The notes under the pieces: generated by a model
The model's input: the letters and a program-made list of their open reading frames with translations, nothing else
The model's database searches: none
What the model was told of the DNA's origin: nothing
Translations under genes and position numbers: made by a program
Source of the DNA: Mojavia pulchra JT2-VF2
Lineage (GTDB): Bacteria > Cyanobacteriota > Cyanobacteriia > Cyanobacteriales > Nostocaceae
DNA: 64,000 nt
Direction: 5' to 3'
NCBI GenBank assembly: GCA_019359325.1
Contig: JAHHHN010000002.1
Coordinates: forward strand, 62,001-126,000
In this document: in pieces, positions 26,067-35,217 of the stretch
Layout: each line of letters starts with the position of its first letter
How positions within the stretch are numbered: the stretch's first letter is position 1

Positions 26067-27605
26067 ATGCACAATCGGCAAGAACAAATTTCCCAAATCG
26101 TAGTTACCGCTGGGCAGATGCGGGATATTGAAGAGCGTATCTTTGCAGCCGGAATGCCTGTAGCGGCTTTAATGGAAAAGGTGGCTGGATTAATTGCCCG
26201 TCGCATTCAGGTAATGATTCCTGATAAATCTCGTGTTGGGATTTTGGTAGGCCCTGGTCATAATGGCGGAGATGCTTTGGTAGTAGCCCGTGAACTACAT
26301 TTTTGTGGGTATGAAGTTTGGATATATAATCCTTTCTCGAAGCTGAAAGAATTAACTACACAGCATTTGCAATATGCCCAAAGCGTAGGTATTCCTTGTT
26401 ATCAAACAATTGAGCAGTTGCCAGATTGTGATTTATTAGTTGATGGGTTGTTTGGATTTGGCTTAGAAAGAACGCTCACCGATCCGATCGCTTCTGCAAT
26501 TAATCAGCTAAACACATGGAATCAGCCAATTTTTAGTATTGATTTGCCTTCAGGTTTGCACACTGATACTGGTGAAGTTTTAGGAATTGCAATTCGTGCT
26601 ACCCATACATTTTGCTTGGGTTTGTGGAAGCTTGGTTTTTTGCAGGATCAAGCTTTAGATTATATCGGCGAAGCTGAGTTAATTGATTTTGATATTCCTG
26701 TGGCTGATGTGCAAGCTGTACTCAAGGATGCACCGAAAATTACACGCATTACGACAGCAAGCGCCATCAAGAATCTGCCTTTACCTCGTCCACCAGTCAC
26801 GCACAAATATAAGGAAGGGCATTTACTGTTAATTTGCGGTTCGCGTCGCTATGCTGGTGGTGCAATTTTAACTGGTTTGGGTTCCCGTGCTAGTGGTGTG
26901 GGGATGCTCTCAATTGCTGTGCCAGAATATCTTAAACCGCTTTTAGTTTCGCATTTACCAGAAGCGCTGATTATTGGTTGTCCAGAAACAGAAACCGGAG
27001 CGATCGCTCACTTACAATTACCAGAAAAAACCGATTTGAGTTCCTTTGATGCGATCGCAATTGGCCCTGGTTTAACAATCGATAGCACTCCGATTGTGCA
27101 AGAGGTAATAGCAAGCAATCGCCCTTTACTTCTCGATGCTGATGGGTTGAACGTCTTGGCACAGATGGGAACTATCCCCACGTTACAAAAACGCCAAGCG
27201 CCAACGGTACTTACACCCCACGCTGGTGAATTTAAGCGGTTATTTCCTGATATTCCTAACGCTAATCAAGATAGAGTTAAAGCCGTGCGGGAAGCTGCAA
27301 TGCAAAGCGGAGCAATAGTATTGTTGAAAGGAGCAAGAACTGCGATCGCTAACTCTCAAGGTGCTGTTTGGTTGAATCCCAAAAGTACCCCAGCTTTAGC
27401 CCGTGGTGGTAGCGGTGATGTGTTAACTGGGCTACTGGGTGGATTGTTGGCGCAAGCCGCAACTAAGCAAATAGCTGTTGAAGATATGGTAGCAACTGCT
27501 TCCTGGTGGCATTCTCAAGCAGGAATTTTAGCAGCCGAAGAACGGACAGAATTAGGCGTAGACGCATTTACATTGACACAGTATTTGATGAAAGTTCTCG
27601 TATAA
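26067..27605 (+). CDS. nnr: Bifunctional NAD(P)H-hydrate epimerase and ADP-dependent dehydratase
   Basis: 513 residues from ATG 26067 (MHNRQEQISQIVVTAGQMRD). It repairs damaged NAD(P)H hydrates in the cytoplasm. The N-terminal YjeF_N epimerase domain holds VGPGHNGGDALVVARELHF and LPSGLHTDTGEV. The C-terminal ribokinase-like dehydratase domain holds HKYKEGHLLLICGSRRYAGG, AIGPGLTIDS, LTPHAGEFKRLFP and ARGGSGDVLTGLLGGLLAQ. A start at 25974 would add 31 residues that look unlike family members. The fused architecture is standard in bacteria. Confidence 0.95.
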   Translation: MHNRQEQISQIVVTAGQMRDIEERIFAAGMPVAALMEKVAGLIARRIQVMIPDKSRVGILVGPGHNGGDALVVARELHFCGYEVWIYNPFSKLKELTTQHLQYAQSVGIPCYQTIEQLPDCDLLVDGLFGFGLERTLTDPIASAINQLNTWNQPIFSIDLPSGLHTDTGEVLGIAIRATHTFCLGLWKLGFLQDQALDYIGEAELIDFDIPVADVQAVLKDAPKITRITTASAIKNLPLPRPPVTHKYKEGHLLLICGSRRYAGGAILTGLGSRASGVGMLSIAVPEYLKPLLVSHLPEALIIGCPETETGAIAHLQLPEKTDLSSFDAIAIGPGLTIDSTPIVQEVIASNRPLLLDADGLNVLAQMGTIPTLQKRQAPTVLTPHAGEFKRLFPDIPNANQDRVKAVREAAMQSGAIVLLKGARTAIANSQGAVWLNPKSTPALARGGSGDVLTGLLGGLLAQAATKQIAVEDMVATASWWHSQAGILAAEERTELGVDAFTLTQYLMKVLV

Positions 27606-27638
27606 AACTTACAGTATTTTGCAGATTAATAGACCACA

Positions 27639-27667
27639 GTAGAAGCACAACAATGTTGTGCCCTTAT
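27639..27667. repeat. REP-like palindrome
   Basis: GTAGAAGCACAACAATGTTG continuing TGCCCTTAT. Same core as 1448-1476, far from the transposase gene. Confidence 0.7.
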
Positions 27668-27677
27668 GATAATTTAC

Positions 27678-27793
27678 AGAACTTACGCACTCAGATCCCC
27701 CAACCCCCCTTAAAAAGGGGGCTTTAGACGTTCCCCCCTTTTTGAAGGGGGGTTAGGGGGGATCAGGGTTTCAGACTTGGGTGCGTAAGTCCT
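27678..27793. mobile_element. Short MITE-like element, same family as 25591-25925
   Basis: About 116 bases. Ends AGAACTTACGCAC and GTGCGTAAGTCCT; inner blocks CCCCCCTTAAAAAGGGGG and CCCCCCTTTTTGAAGGGGGG make long hairpins. No coding capacity. Confidence 0.8.
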
Positions 27794-27868
27794 AATTTAG
27801 TGTTTAGAGCGTGTATTCCATGCAAAGGAAAAACGCTGTAGCATCATTTTCAAAGACAGGAAACCAGG

Positions 27869-28310
27869 AAATGAGTCTTTGATACTCGTGATATCATGTC
27901 CATTCAAATAACCGTCATTGCGACTGTAGGGAAGCAATCCCAAAAACATTGCGATTGCGTCGTTTCACTTCGTTCCACTCGCAATGACATTAAGGGTGAT
28001 TTGCCGGACATGATATGAATGAGTCTTTGAGGTGGATGAACGAGTCTTTGATACTCGTCAACGAGTCTTTGAGGTAGATGAACGAGTCTTTGATACTCGT
28101 GAATGAGTCTTTGAGGTGGATGAACGAGTCTTTGAGCCTCGTGAATGAGTCTTTGAGGTGGATGAACGAGTCTTTGATACTCGTGAATGAGTCTTTGAGG
28201 TGGATGAACGAGTCTTTGATACTCGTGAATGAGTCTTTGAGGTGGATGAACGAGTCTTTGATACTCGTGAATGAGTCTTTGAGGTGGATGAATGAGTCTT
28301 TGATACTCGT
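27869..28310. repeat. 42-bp tandem repeat array, split by an insertion
   Basis: Seven head-to-tail copies of a 42-base unit run from 28017 to 28310; each is made of two similar 21-base halves (GAATGAGTCTTTGAGGTGGA-T and GAACGAGTCTTTGATACTCG-T). Variants are in copies 2, 3 and 7. An isolated half-unit at 27869-27889 shows that the array once extended left and was split by the element at 27891-28016. Because 42 is divisible by 3, several frames on both strands stay open. They read as repetitive peptides and are judged non-coding. Confidence 0.9.
27891..28016. mobile_element. 126-bp inverted-repeat element inside the tandem array
   Basis: Begins ATATCATGTCC and ends GGACATGATAT, perfect 11-base terminal inverted repeats. 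The interior has the common ATTGCGA...GAAGCAATCCC and CACTCGCAATGACATT palindromic words. It separates a half-unit of the 42-bp repeat from the rest of the array, which is direct evidence of insertion. Confidence 0.75.
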
Positions 28311-28717
28311 GGAAGAGCCTCTGCATCTCATCCGCGGCTTCTTTGTTCCTTTCCCTTTAACCTTTTCTCTAATTAAAGAGTTTTTTTATGCTGTACGCAA
28401 TTCTTCATAGCTCTATTGTGGTCAGCTACAATTCAGAGACAACCTGTATTCAATATTTGATGGGAGTGTAAAAAAAATCCTGAGTTTGTTGAGGCTGCGA
28501 TCGCATCTGCTCATCTCTAATAACAGAATTCTCTGCTAGAGTGCGATCGTTATTGATGTACTTCGGGAAAAGGAGATTGACGAGATTATACAAACAGGCA
28601 ATACCTTTCCATGTAAAACTTGGAAACGCCGTTATGCAACAATCGGTTAAGCTGGTTATTTCAAAAAGATTTAGCTAAAACTTTGGACTAACGCCACTTA
28701 TGAAGTGTTAGTGGCAG
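28311..28717. other. Intergenic region before tRNA-Lys
   Basis: No intact gene. A short plus-strand frame near 28552-28650 (DVLREKEIDEIIQTGNTFPC..) could be a gene fragment but is not recognised. Two HIP1-like sites are present. Confidence 0.4.
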
Positions 28718-28789
28718 TGGGTGACCTGAGATTCGAACTCAGAACCAGCGGATTAAGAGTCCGATGCTCTACCGTTGAGCTAGTCACCC
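28718..28789 (-). tRNA. trnK: tRNA-Lys (anticodon CTT)
   Basis: On the minus strand it reads GGGTGACTAGCTCAACGGTA..., with acceptor stem GGGTGAC/GTCACCC, D-arm AGCTCAACGGTAGAGC, anticodon arm CGGACTCTTAATCCG (loop CTCTTAA, anticodon CTT) and T-arm with GTTCGAATC. The discriminator is A and CCA is not encoded. The variable loop is short. All stems pair well. Confidence 0.95.
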
Positions 28790-28827
28790 ACACGAAAAAT
28801 GATTATAACAAATTGCTGGCGGGTTTG

Positions 28828-31098
28828 CTAGTACAGTAGCTCACAAAATAGTTCTGGTTTGGGGAATTTGACGATGAAGGTTGTTTGTCCGGCTGCACTT
28901 TCTACGTGAATTGAGCCGCCTAGATGTTTGACCATTTTCTGCACTAATGCCAGTTCCAATCCTGTGCCACTATGTTTCCAGGAATCGTTTTTAGTAAGGT
29001 GATAGAACGGCTCGAAAACTCTTGAAAGTTGCTCGGCAGGAATTTCTAATCCAGAGTTGTGGAAACTAATCTGCACCATATCTGCTACCAACCCAGCTGA
29101 TACTGTAATTGCCTGACCCCCAGGTGTGTATTTGCAGACATGGTTTAATAGTTCTGTGACAATCCGCTCTAAATCTGTGATATCTGTTTCTAAAAGCGGC
29201 AGTTCAGGTTGAATATTCAAGTTTAACTGCTGTCGTTGACAGGCGGCGACTTCTTGAAAAGACTCGACAATTGGGGGAAGCCACGTTTGTAAGTCAATGG
29301 CAATTAAAGTTTGAGTATCGGGTGCGGCTTGTGGATGTGTAAATGTGAGCAAGTCGTTAATTAACTTACTGCTTCGTTCACACTCGTTATGTAGAATCTG
29401 CAACAGTTGTGGAACTATATCTTTATCCAGTAGCTCCTCTAGTATGAGAAAACTTTCGAGGGTTTGGGCTGCAAGGCTAATACTAGTTATGGGTGTACGC
29501 AGTTCATGAGCGAGGGTGCGGAGAAATTCGCTTTTGAGTCCTGCAACTGTTCCTAGTTCTCTAACCTGCGTTTGGGTAGTTTCATAAAGTCTAGAACCAC
29601 GAATAGCGATCGCACATTCATTTGCTATTTGCTGCACTAGCTCAATTTCAAATTCATCAAATTGCTGTTGTGTTGGACGGATCAGCCAGATATTACCGAT
29701 AATTCCCTGTCCATCAAAAATGGGATAAGCTATCTGAGCGATCACTCGCAATTTCGGCTGCCATCCCGGAATAATTTCCATAGAATGCAGAGGTTGTTTT
29801 TGCAACAGTCGTTGATAAACTTCGGGGAAGTCTGCAAGGTGTTTAATCAATCCTTGACACGAGGGTTCGCTATTAGTGTATTCATAGGCGATCGTTGTCA
29901 GTTTATAGTCACTGCTATAAAGTTCGATTTGGCAACGATCAGCTTTGAGTAATTGTGCTAATTCTTGAGTTACTGTTTGCAAAATTGAAGTTTCATCAAG
30001 GCGATCGCGGATTTGCTCAGTGATGCGTCGCGCCAAAGCTTGAAAGTCTTGAATTTTTTGTAACTCGGCTGTGTACTGCTGCATTTGCAAATCCAGCTTG
30101 GCTTTGAGGTTTTGTACCTGCTGCTGAAGTTCTGCTTGCTGGGCTGCAATTTCGATTTGGGTTGCTAGATGCTTGAGCAAGTCAATTTCTGTATCTTGCC
30201 ATTGATGCGGTTTCAAGCAATGTTGGGCAATTAATAACCCCCATAAATTCTGCTGTAAAACAATCGGCACAATTAAATTAGCTCTCACCTGCAATGAAGC
30301 GAGAAAATCTCTTTGACAAGGATGCAACCCAGCTGCATAAATATCTTCAATAACTTGAATCCCGCCGCGTCTGTAGCGTTCTCGATGTTTAGTGCTGAAG
30401 CAGGGATCTTGAATATTTTTTCCTAACAGTGGGCTGCTAATCACAGTTGATTCGGCAATGATTACCCCACTACTATCAGGCTGAAAGCGGTAAACCATTA
30501 CGCGATCGCACTCTAGCAAAGGCCGAATTTCTTTGACTATCTGATGCAGAATTGGATCTAAATCTTGTGATTTGCGAATTTGTTGAGCGATCGCTGCTAA
30601 CAGTTGCTCACGTTCTGCTTGCAGTTTTCTTCCTCGTTCTGCTTGTTTAGCAGCAGTAATATTGTTGCTAGTGCCAATTAACCGATATATTCTAGATTTA
30701 GCATCTCGTAGTGGCGTTAAAGTCGTAATCCACCAAGTAGGAATTCCTTGAAATTGCAAACATTGTTCATAGGAAATCGTTTTACCAAAGCGCACACAGT
30801 CGCTATAGTGCTGACGCACCTTGGCAGCATCGATTGGTGAAAGGATATCTTCTGGCCTTTTACCTTTAAGATCCTCTGAGCAGATTCCTACCCATCTTTC
30901 ATGAGTTGGATTGAGCGCTACATACCGAAAATCTCCGTCTTCTAGAACATCGACCACAAAAATCGATGCCTGCACAGAATCGTACATACTCAGTAGAAAC
31001 TGCTCACCACTACTTTTATCACCTAAGTCTTCTTTGAAGATAAAGTAAGGAGATGATAGTTGTGTCAACTCTACAATTGATTCAGATTGATTATTCAT
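28828..31098 (-). CDS. PAS/GAF sensor histidine kinase
   Basis: 756 residues. A PAS domain (SIFVVDVLEDGDFRYVALNP, about 33-145) is followed by a phytochrome/CBCR-like GAF domain (about 165-325), a coiled coil, a second GAF (about 350-495), HisKA and HATPase. Phospho-acceptor His531 lies in LAHELRTPITS. HATPase motifs are LLNHVCKYTPGG, HNSGLEIP (Asn in place of the usual Asp) and GTGLELAL. The first GAF keeps a Cys (Cys261 in GLHPCQRDFLASLQVRAN) where cyanobacteriochromes bind bilin, but Gln262 replaces the usual His. There is no membrane segment. A fragment of a response-regulator start lies upstream (31273-31314). Confidence 0.93.
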   Translation of the reverse strand: MNNQSESIVELTQLSSPYFIFKEDLGDKSSGEQFLLSMYDSVQASIFVVDVLEDGDFRYVALNPTHERWVGICSEDLKGKRPEDILSPIDAAKVRQHYSDCVRFGKTISYEQCLQFQGIPTWWITTLTPLRDAKSRIYRLIGTSNNITAAKQAERGRKLQAEREQLLAAIAQQIRKSQDLDPILHQIVKEIRPLLECDRVMVYRFQPDSSGVIIAESTVISSPLLGKNIQDPCFSTKHRERYRRGGIQVIEDIYAAGLHPCQRDFLASLQVRANLIVPIVLQQNLWGLLIAQHCLKPHQWQDTEIDLLKHLATQIEIAAQQAELQQQVQNLKAKLDLQMQQYTAELQKIQDFQALARRITEQIRDRLDETSILQTVTQELAQLLKADRCQIELYSSDYKLTTIAYEYTNSEPSCQGLIKHLADFPEVYQRLLQKQPLHSMEIIPGWQPKLRVIAQIAYPIFDGQGIIGNIWLIRPTQQQFDEFEIELVQQIANECAIAIRGSRLYETTQTQVRELGTVAGLKSEFLRTLAHELRTPITSISLAAQTLESFLILEELLDKDIVPQLLQILHNECERSSKLINDLLTFTHPQAAPDTQTLIAIDLQTWLPPIVESFQEVAACQRQQLNLNIQPELPLLETDITDLERIVTELLNHVCKYTPGGQAITVSAGLVADMVQISFHNSGLEIPAEQLSRVFEPFYHLTKNDSWKHSGTGLELALVQKMVKHLGGSIHVESAAGQTTFIVKFPKPELFCELLY

Positions 31099-31501
31099 GC
31101 GAGAGTCCCTGTCTGGTGTTACTGACTCATCTAGGCGCTCTCTGTTATCGTTACGGTGGTAAGAATGCTCCTTAGCGCCTAAAGCAAAGGATTGTCAGCC
31201 TTTATTATCGATATTTGTGTCTTTCTCGATTTCTAATTAGAAATCTCGGAAAGTGTATAAAAGTATGCTTAACAAATCCTGCTCGTTGAAGACGAAAATG
31301 CATTGGCAGGCTAGTTCAAACTTACTTGAAATTTATTGGTAACATTTTCTTAAGAATTTTGCATATATCTTAAGTAGAATCAAGTAATCTATTAATAATT
31401 TCTGACAAAACTTAATACAATTGGGGTGAAGTATTCAAAGCAAGCAGAAACAAGTTATCTACTTAAATTAAAGCTTACCAGCCAGAGGCCGAAACAGGAA
31501 G
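31099..31501. other. Intergenic region with palindrome and receiver-domain remnant
   Basis: Contains a perfect 18-base palindrome GATTTCTAATTAGAAATC (31228-31245), which could be an operator for the kinase gene, and the short fragment described at 31273-31314. The rest is AT-rich. Confidence 0.5.
31273..31314 (+). pseudogene. Remnant of a response-regulator N-terminus
   Basis: The plus strand reads QILLVEDENALAG then TAG. ILLVEDE is diagnostic of the first strand and acidic pocket of receiver domains. Nothing recognisable follows, so only a fragment remains. It is short, so chance similarity cannot be excluded. Confidence 0.4.
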
Positions 31502-32074
31502 TTACTTAAACAATTTATAAGCGTTAATCCCTGTGAGGAAAGCAACTACCAACCAAGTGATTGCTAATCCCACGACTTCGCCGAAAAATAATTGTGTGAG
31601 TTGGCGTAAAATGATTCCGGCAATAGAACCAATCGGTATGGCAATTGCCCAACTTGCGGCACTAATAAATATCCATCGCCAGGCTGTAGGGTTTGGCTGA
31701 TAAATCGCCAACCATTGAGCAAATCCAATCCCAAAGCCGCCAATTGCGCCATAAAACGCTCCTGAGATGATTCTTTGGGGAAACAGCTCAGTTGTAGGTA
31801 CAATCCAACCCACAGCACCAACACCAATAACGGTAATTACAAGCCAAGCCACAATGGTGAACAACACCCACCTAAGATAAAAGATGCTATGTCTGAGAAT
31901 CAAACCTTGAGACAAAGCGATCGCCAGCCCACCGATAACCGCCTGGGGAATACCAACATCTGACTTTTCGCCAATTTCAATTAAAAACAAACTCACCAAA
32001 AAACCGCTAAGAGTAGCTACAACCCACTGTAATGTAAAGCTAAATTCAGTTTTGGTAGGCGCGAATAACATCAA
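31502..32074 (-). CDS. Multi-pass membrane protein, unknown function
   Basis: 190 residues with about five hydrophobic spans (WVVATLSGFLVSLFLIE, IGGLAIALSQGLIL, WVLFTIVAWLVITVIGVGAV, ISGAFYGAIGGFGIGFAQW, VVGLAITWLVVAFLTGI). Gly-rich repeats such as GAIGGFGIGFAQWL recall small cyanobacterial membrane proteins of unknown role. The start overlaps the stop of the upstream glycosidase-like gene by four bases (ATGA), so they are probably translationally coupled and may act together at the envelope. Confidence 0.8.
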   Translation of the reverse strand: MMLFAPTKTEFSFTLQWVVATLSGFLVSLFLIEIGEKSDVGIPQAVIGGLAIALSQGLILRHSIFYLRWVLFTIVAWLVITVIGVGAVGWIVPTTELFPQRIISGAFYGAIGGFGIGFAQWLAIYQPNPTAWRWIFISAASWAIAIPIGSIAGIILRQLTQLFFGEVVGLAITWLVVAFLTGINAYKLFK

Positions 32075-33315
32075 ATTTTCTTTGGTAGTAACAATGGTCT
32101 TGTAGCTTTGGTATTAAACATTTCTAGAAAAACCCTGCGCCGCGTATGGGGTGATTCCGGTGAGATGTAACCCCACAAACTCTCCCAGTAGAAAAAAGAG
32201 ATTCCGGGAAATTTGCGATCGCGTACTGCTTCAACCTGTTCTCTAATTTGTGCTATTTCCACAGGATCGCGTAGAGTTCCTGTTGATATACCAATTCCTA
32301 CAGGAATTTGACTGCGAGCAAATTCTACAGATGGCTTTTCTAGTTCAGCAATAAAACTGTTTTTGTCATCTCGATATACCTGCAAAATTAACTCATCCAC
32401 CAGGCCTTTTTTAATCCAATCCTCCCAGTTTTGTAGGTAATACTTATAAGCAAAAGCTTGAGAGTTGGGAGATAGAGAGATTTTGACATGAGGTTTAACC
32501 GCTTTCACCGCTTGATAAATTTCTGCCATGAAATAAGTAATTTTATCTGCTCGCCAACGCATCCATTCTGGGTCAAAAGGATTACTTGGAGGCCTTTTAC
32601 CTTGATGTTCTTGCTGATAGAGTTCGATAGTAAAGGAATCATAACCAAACTGCACTGGCATCCCAAAATGGTCATCAAGCTGGATGCCATCCACATCGTA
32701 ATTACTGACTACTTCCACAATTAACTCTTGGATAAACTCTTGAACTTGCGGATGTAGAGGATTTAGCCAAGCTTGCTTACTAATATAACTATTGTCAATT
32801 TCCTCAGGTGGGATTTCTTTGAGAGATTTTATACCTTCTTTCCCAATTGTCAACCAGTCAGGATACAGCCTTGCTAATTCTGAATTAGGCGGCGTCATGA
32901 AGCCGTATTCAAACCAAGGGACAACACTTAAACCTTTAGGTTCAGCTAGTTGAATAAACTTGTCTAAAACATCTCTTCCACCATGCATGAATTTGAGCAA
33001 AGGTTGAGTATCTGAACCTATAACTCTTGCGGCTACTGCGCTCTTATAAAAAGTCTGCCCTCTATTCCAAACTACAGGATAAATAGTATTAAAATTGAGT
33101 GCCGAAAGTTGGTTTACAGCGCGGTTAATACCCCAAGGCATAAATAATACACCACTGGCAACATTAGTTAGCCAAACGCCACGAATTTCTGTTGTGGTTG
33201 GAGGACTTGCTTTTTGGTAATAACTTGAGAGTGAAGGAAGCGACAATACTATTAAGCATAGTACTAATTCCAAACATAGCAAGTAACAGAAACAACGGCT
33301 AGCAAACCGATTCAT
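32071..33315 (-). CDS. GHL10-type glycoside hydrolase-like protein
   Basis: 414 residues with an N-terminal hydrophobic signal (CFCYLLCLELVLCLIVLSLP), so exported or anchored. The body starts EIRGVWLTNVASGVLFMPWG and contains FNTIYPVVWNRGQTFYKSAV, LSVVPWFEYGFMTPP, VDGIQLDDHFGMP and ISLSPNSQAFAYKYYLQNW, matching the GHL10/DUF187 family of TIM-barrel proteins related to glycoside hydrolases. The DGIQLDDH segment carries the likely active-site acids. Its substrate is probably an envelope polysaccharide, which is inference. It is coupled to the membrane protein gene downstream. Confidence 0.9.
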   Translation of the reverse strand: MNRFASRCFCYLLCLELVLCLIVLSLPSLSSYYQKASPPTTTEIRGVWLTNVASGVLFMPWGINRAVNQLSALNFNTIYPVVWNRGQTFYKSAVAARVIGSDTQPLLKFMHGGRDVLDKFIQLAEPKGLSVVPWFEYGFMTPPNSELARLYPDWLTIGKEGIKSLKEIPPEEIDNSYISKQAWLNPLHPQVQEFIQELIVEVVSNYDVDGIQLDDHFGMPVQFGYDSFTIELYQQEHQGKRPPSNPFDPEWMRWRADKITYFMAEIYQAVKAVKPHVKISLSPNSQAFAYKYYLQNWEDWIKKGLVDELILQVYRDDKNSFIAELEKPSVEFARSQIPVGIGISTGTLRDPVEIAQIREQVEAVRDRKFPGISFFYWESLWGYISPESPHTRRRVFLEMFNTKATRPLLLPKKI

Positions 33316-33641
33316 TTATGGGTTTGACTTTGTTTTGAAGGAATAGAAGGATTAATATACTTACCAAATAAATCGCAAACCTCCGGATTATGTGGAGGAA
33401 TGATGATTTATTACTAATACACGAAAAAGCAAATAAATATTTTATGTTCTCGCACTTGAGCAATAATTACATTTTTTCAACTTTTGAGTATAGCAAACCT
33501 AACCTTTACTTTTTCAGTCATACTATACAAAAAAAGCCTGGGGTAGCAGGCTTGTCTACTATATAGTATGCACAGGCAGAACTAGTGTCTATATAAGCTG
33601 AATGGTCAATAAACTTCAATAAGTATTTCTACTCTGAGTGA
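33316..33641. other. Intergenic region with terminator
   Basis: Holds a small hairpin CCTCC...GGAGG (about 33379-33399) near the start of the glycosidase gene and the glcD terminator at 33534-33553. No gene is seen. Confidence 0.5.
33534..33553 (-). terminator. Terminator of glcD
   Basis: AAGCCTG-GGGTAG-CAGGCTT with a run of eight A on the left, which is a U-run in the minus-strand transcript. It lies about 90 bases past the glcD stop. Confidence 0.75.
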
Positions 33642-35114
33642 CTAAAATTTTTCAATTCCTTCAAATTGCTTGAGACTTGAGCTACTTGCTGCTTCACCAC
33701 AAGTACGCGGTGTAGGAAATAACTTCTCAGGATTTGCCAATCCTTTAGGATTAAATACTTGTCGTACCCATTGCATCGTTTCTAAATCAGTGGGGCTAAA
33801 CATCTCTGGCATATAACACTTCTTTTCTTCACCAATGCCATGTTCGCCAGAAATACTACCACCGACTTTGACACAAAGCTTAAGAATTTTTGCACCTAAT
33901 TCTTCAACTTCATGTAAAGCTCCAGGCACAGAATTATCATAAAGAATTAGCGGATGAAGATTACCATCTCCAGCATGAAATACATTGGCTACACGGTAAC
34001 CATATTGTTGACTTAATGACTCAATTTCTTGAAGCACATAGGGTAATTGAGTCCGAGGAATCACACCATCTTGTACATAATAATCTGGGCTTAAATGTCC
34101 GGCAGCCGCAAAAGCAGCTTTGCGTCCTTTCCAAAGTTTTAATCGAGTTTCTGGATCGCTAGCAAATGTGACATTACGCGCTCCATTTTTTTTACAAATT
34201 TCCACAACTCGCTGTTTATTGCCTGCAACTTCTACTTCTAAGCCATCAATTTCTATTAGCAAAATCGCAGTAGCATCGCGGGGATAACAATTTGTAGCTA
34301 CAACATCTTCAACAGCATTAATACTAAAGTTATCCATCATTTCCATACCACCAGGAATAATTCCCGCACTGATGATGTCGGAAACCGTTGCCCCAGCAGC
34401 TTCGATGCTAGTAAAGTCTGCTAAAAGCACACAAATTGATTCTGCACTTTTGAGAATTCGTAGTGTAATTTCTGTGGCGATACCTAAAGTCCCTTCTGAA
34501 CCGACAAATAAACCGGTTAAGTCATAACCAGGCATTTCAGGAATTTGTCCTCCCACATCGACAATCGAACCATCAGGAAGCACTAATTTCAATCCCAAAA
34601 CGTGATTGGTTGTGACACCATACTTGAGGCAATGCACCCCGCCAGAGTTCTCGGCAATGTTGCCCCCAATAGAACAAATAATTTGGCTAGAAGGATCGGG
34701 AGCGTAGTAAAATCCAGCACCGCTAACAGCTTGTGTAACCCAACTGTTAATAACTCCTGGCTGAACAACAGCCCGCTGATTTTCCAAATCAATGCTGAGT
34801 ATTTGCCGCATTAAAGAGGTGACAATCAAAACTGAGTTTTCCCCAGGTAACGCACCGCCAGATAAACCAGTGCCAGAACCACGGGCGATGAAAGGAATAG
34901 AGTATTGATTGCATATCTTCACCACCTCGGCAACTTGTTCTGTATTTCTTGGCAGCACAACTAGCGCAGGGCGTTGGCGATAAGCAGTTAAACCATCGCA
35001 TTCATAAGTAATCAGTTCTTCACGGCGTTGTACCACGCCATTTTTGCCAAGAACAGCCTCAAAAGCTTTGATAATAGGTTTCCAGTTACGTTGTTGTTTA
35101 TCTTGGGTAAGCAT
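33642..35114 (-). CDS. glcD: FAD-linked oxidase, glycolate dehydrogenase subunit GlcD type
   Basis: 490 residues. The N-terminal PCMH-type FAD-binding domain shows IPFIARGSGTGLSGGALPGE, APDPSSQIICSIGGNIAENS, GGVHCLKYGVTTNHVLGL and GLFVGSEGTLGIATEITLRI. The C-terminal FAD-oxidase domain shows VANVFHAGDGNLHPLILY and the family hallmark GGSISGEHGIGEEKK. In cyanobacteria such proteins oxidise photorespiratory glycolate, or D-lactate, to glyoxylate/pyruvate. The exact substrate cannot be told from sequence. No GlcE or GlcF subunit is adjacent. Confidence 0.93.
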   Translation of the reverse strand: MLTQDKQQRNWKPIIKAFEAVLGKNGVVQRREELITYECDGLTAYRQRPALVVLPRNTEQVAEVVKICNQYSIPFIARGSGTGLSGGALPGENSVLIVTSLMRQILSIDLENQRAVVQPGVINSWVTQAVSGAGFYYAPDPSSQIICSIGGNIAENSGGVHCLKYGVTTNHVLGLKLVLPDGSIVDVGGQIPEMPGYDLTGLFVGSEGTLGIATEITLRILKSAESICVLLADFTSIEAAGATVSDIISAGIIPGGMEMMDNFSINAVEDVVATNCYPRDATAILLIEIDGLEVEVAGNKQRVVEICKKNGARNVTFASDPETRLKLWKGRKAAFAAAGHLSPDYYVQDGVIPRTQLPYVLQEIESLSQQYGYRVANVFHAGDGNLHPLILYDNSVPGALHEVEELGAKILKLCVKVGGSISGEHGIGEEKKCYMPEMFSPTDLETMQWVRQVFNPKGLANPEKLFPTPRTCGEAASSSSLKQFEGIEKF

Positions 35115-35217
35115 ATTGCCAGAATGATTAAGTGTGTAGATGCACTACGATTTGCCGCAGTTTAGGATGAAGTCTGAATTGTAAAAAGTAATTTTGTTAA
35201 TTAAATCCTATCTGGAT

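Noticed and set aside
28017-28310. CRISPR array
   Set aside because: The units are contiguous 42-base repeats with no unique spacers, and no cas genes are near.
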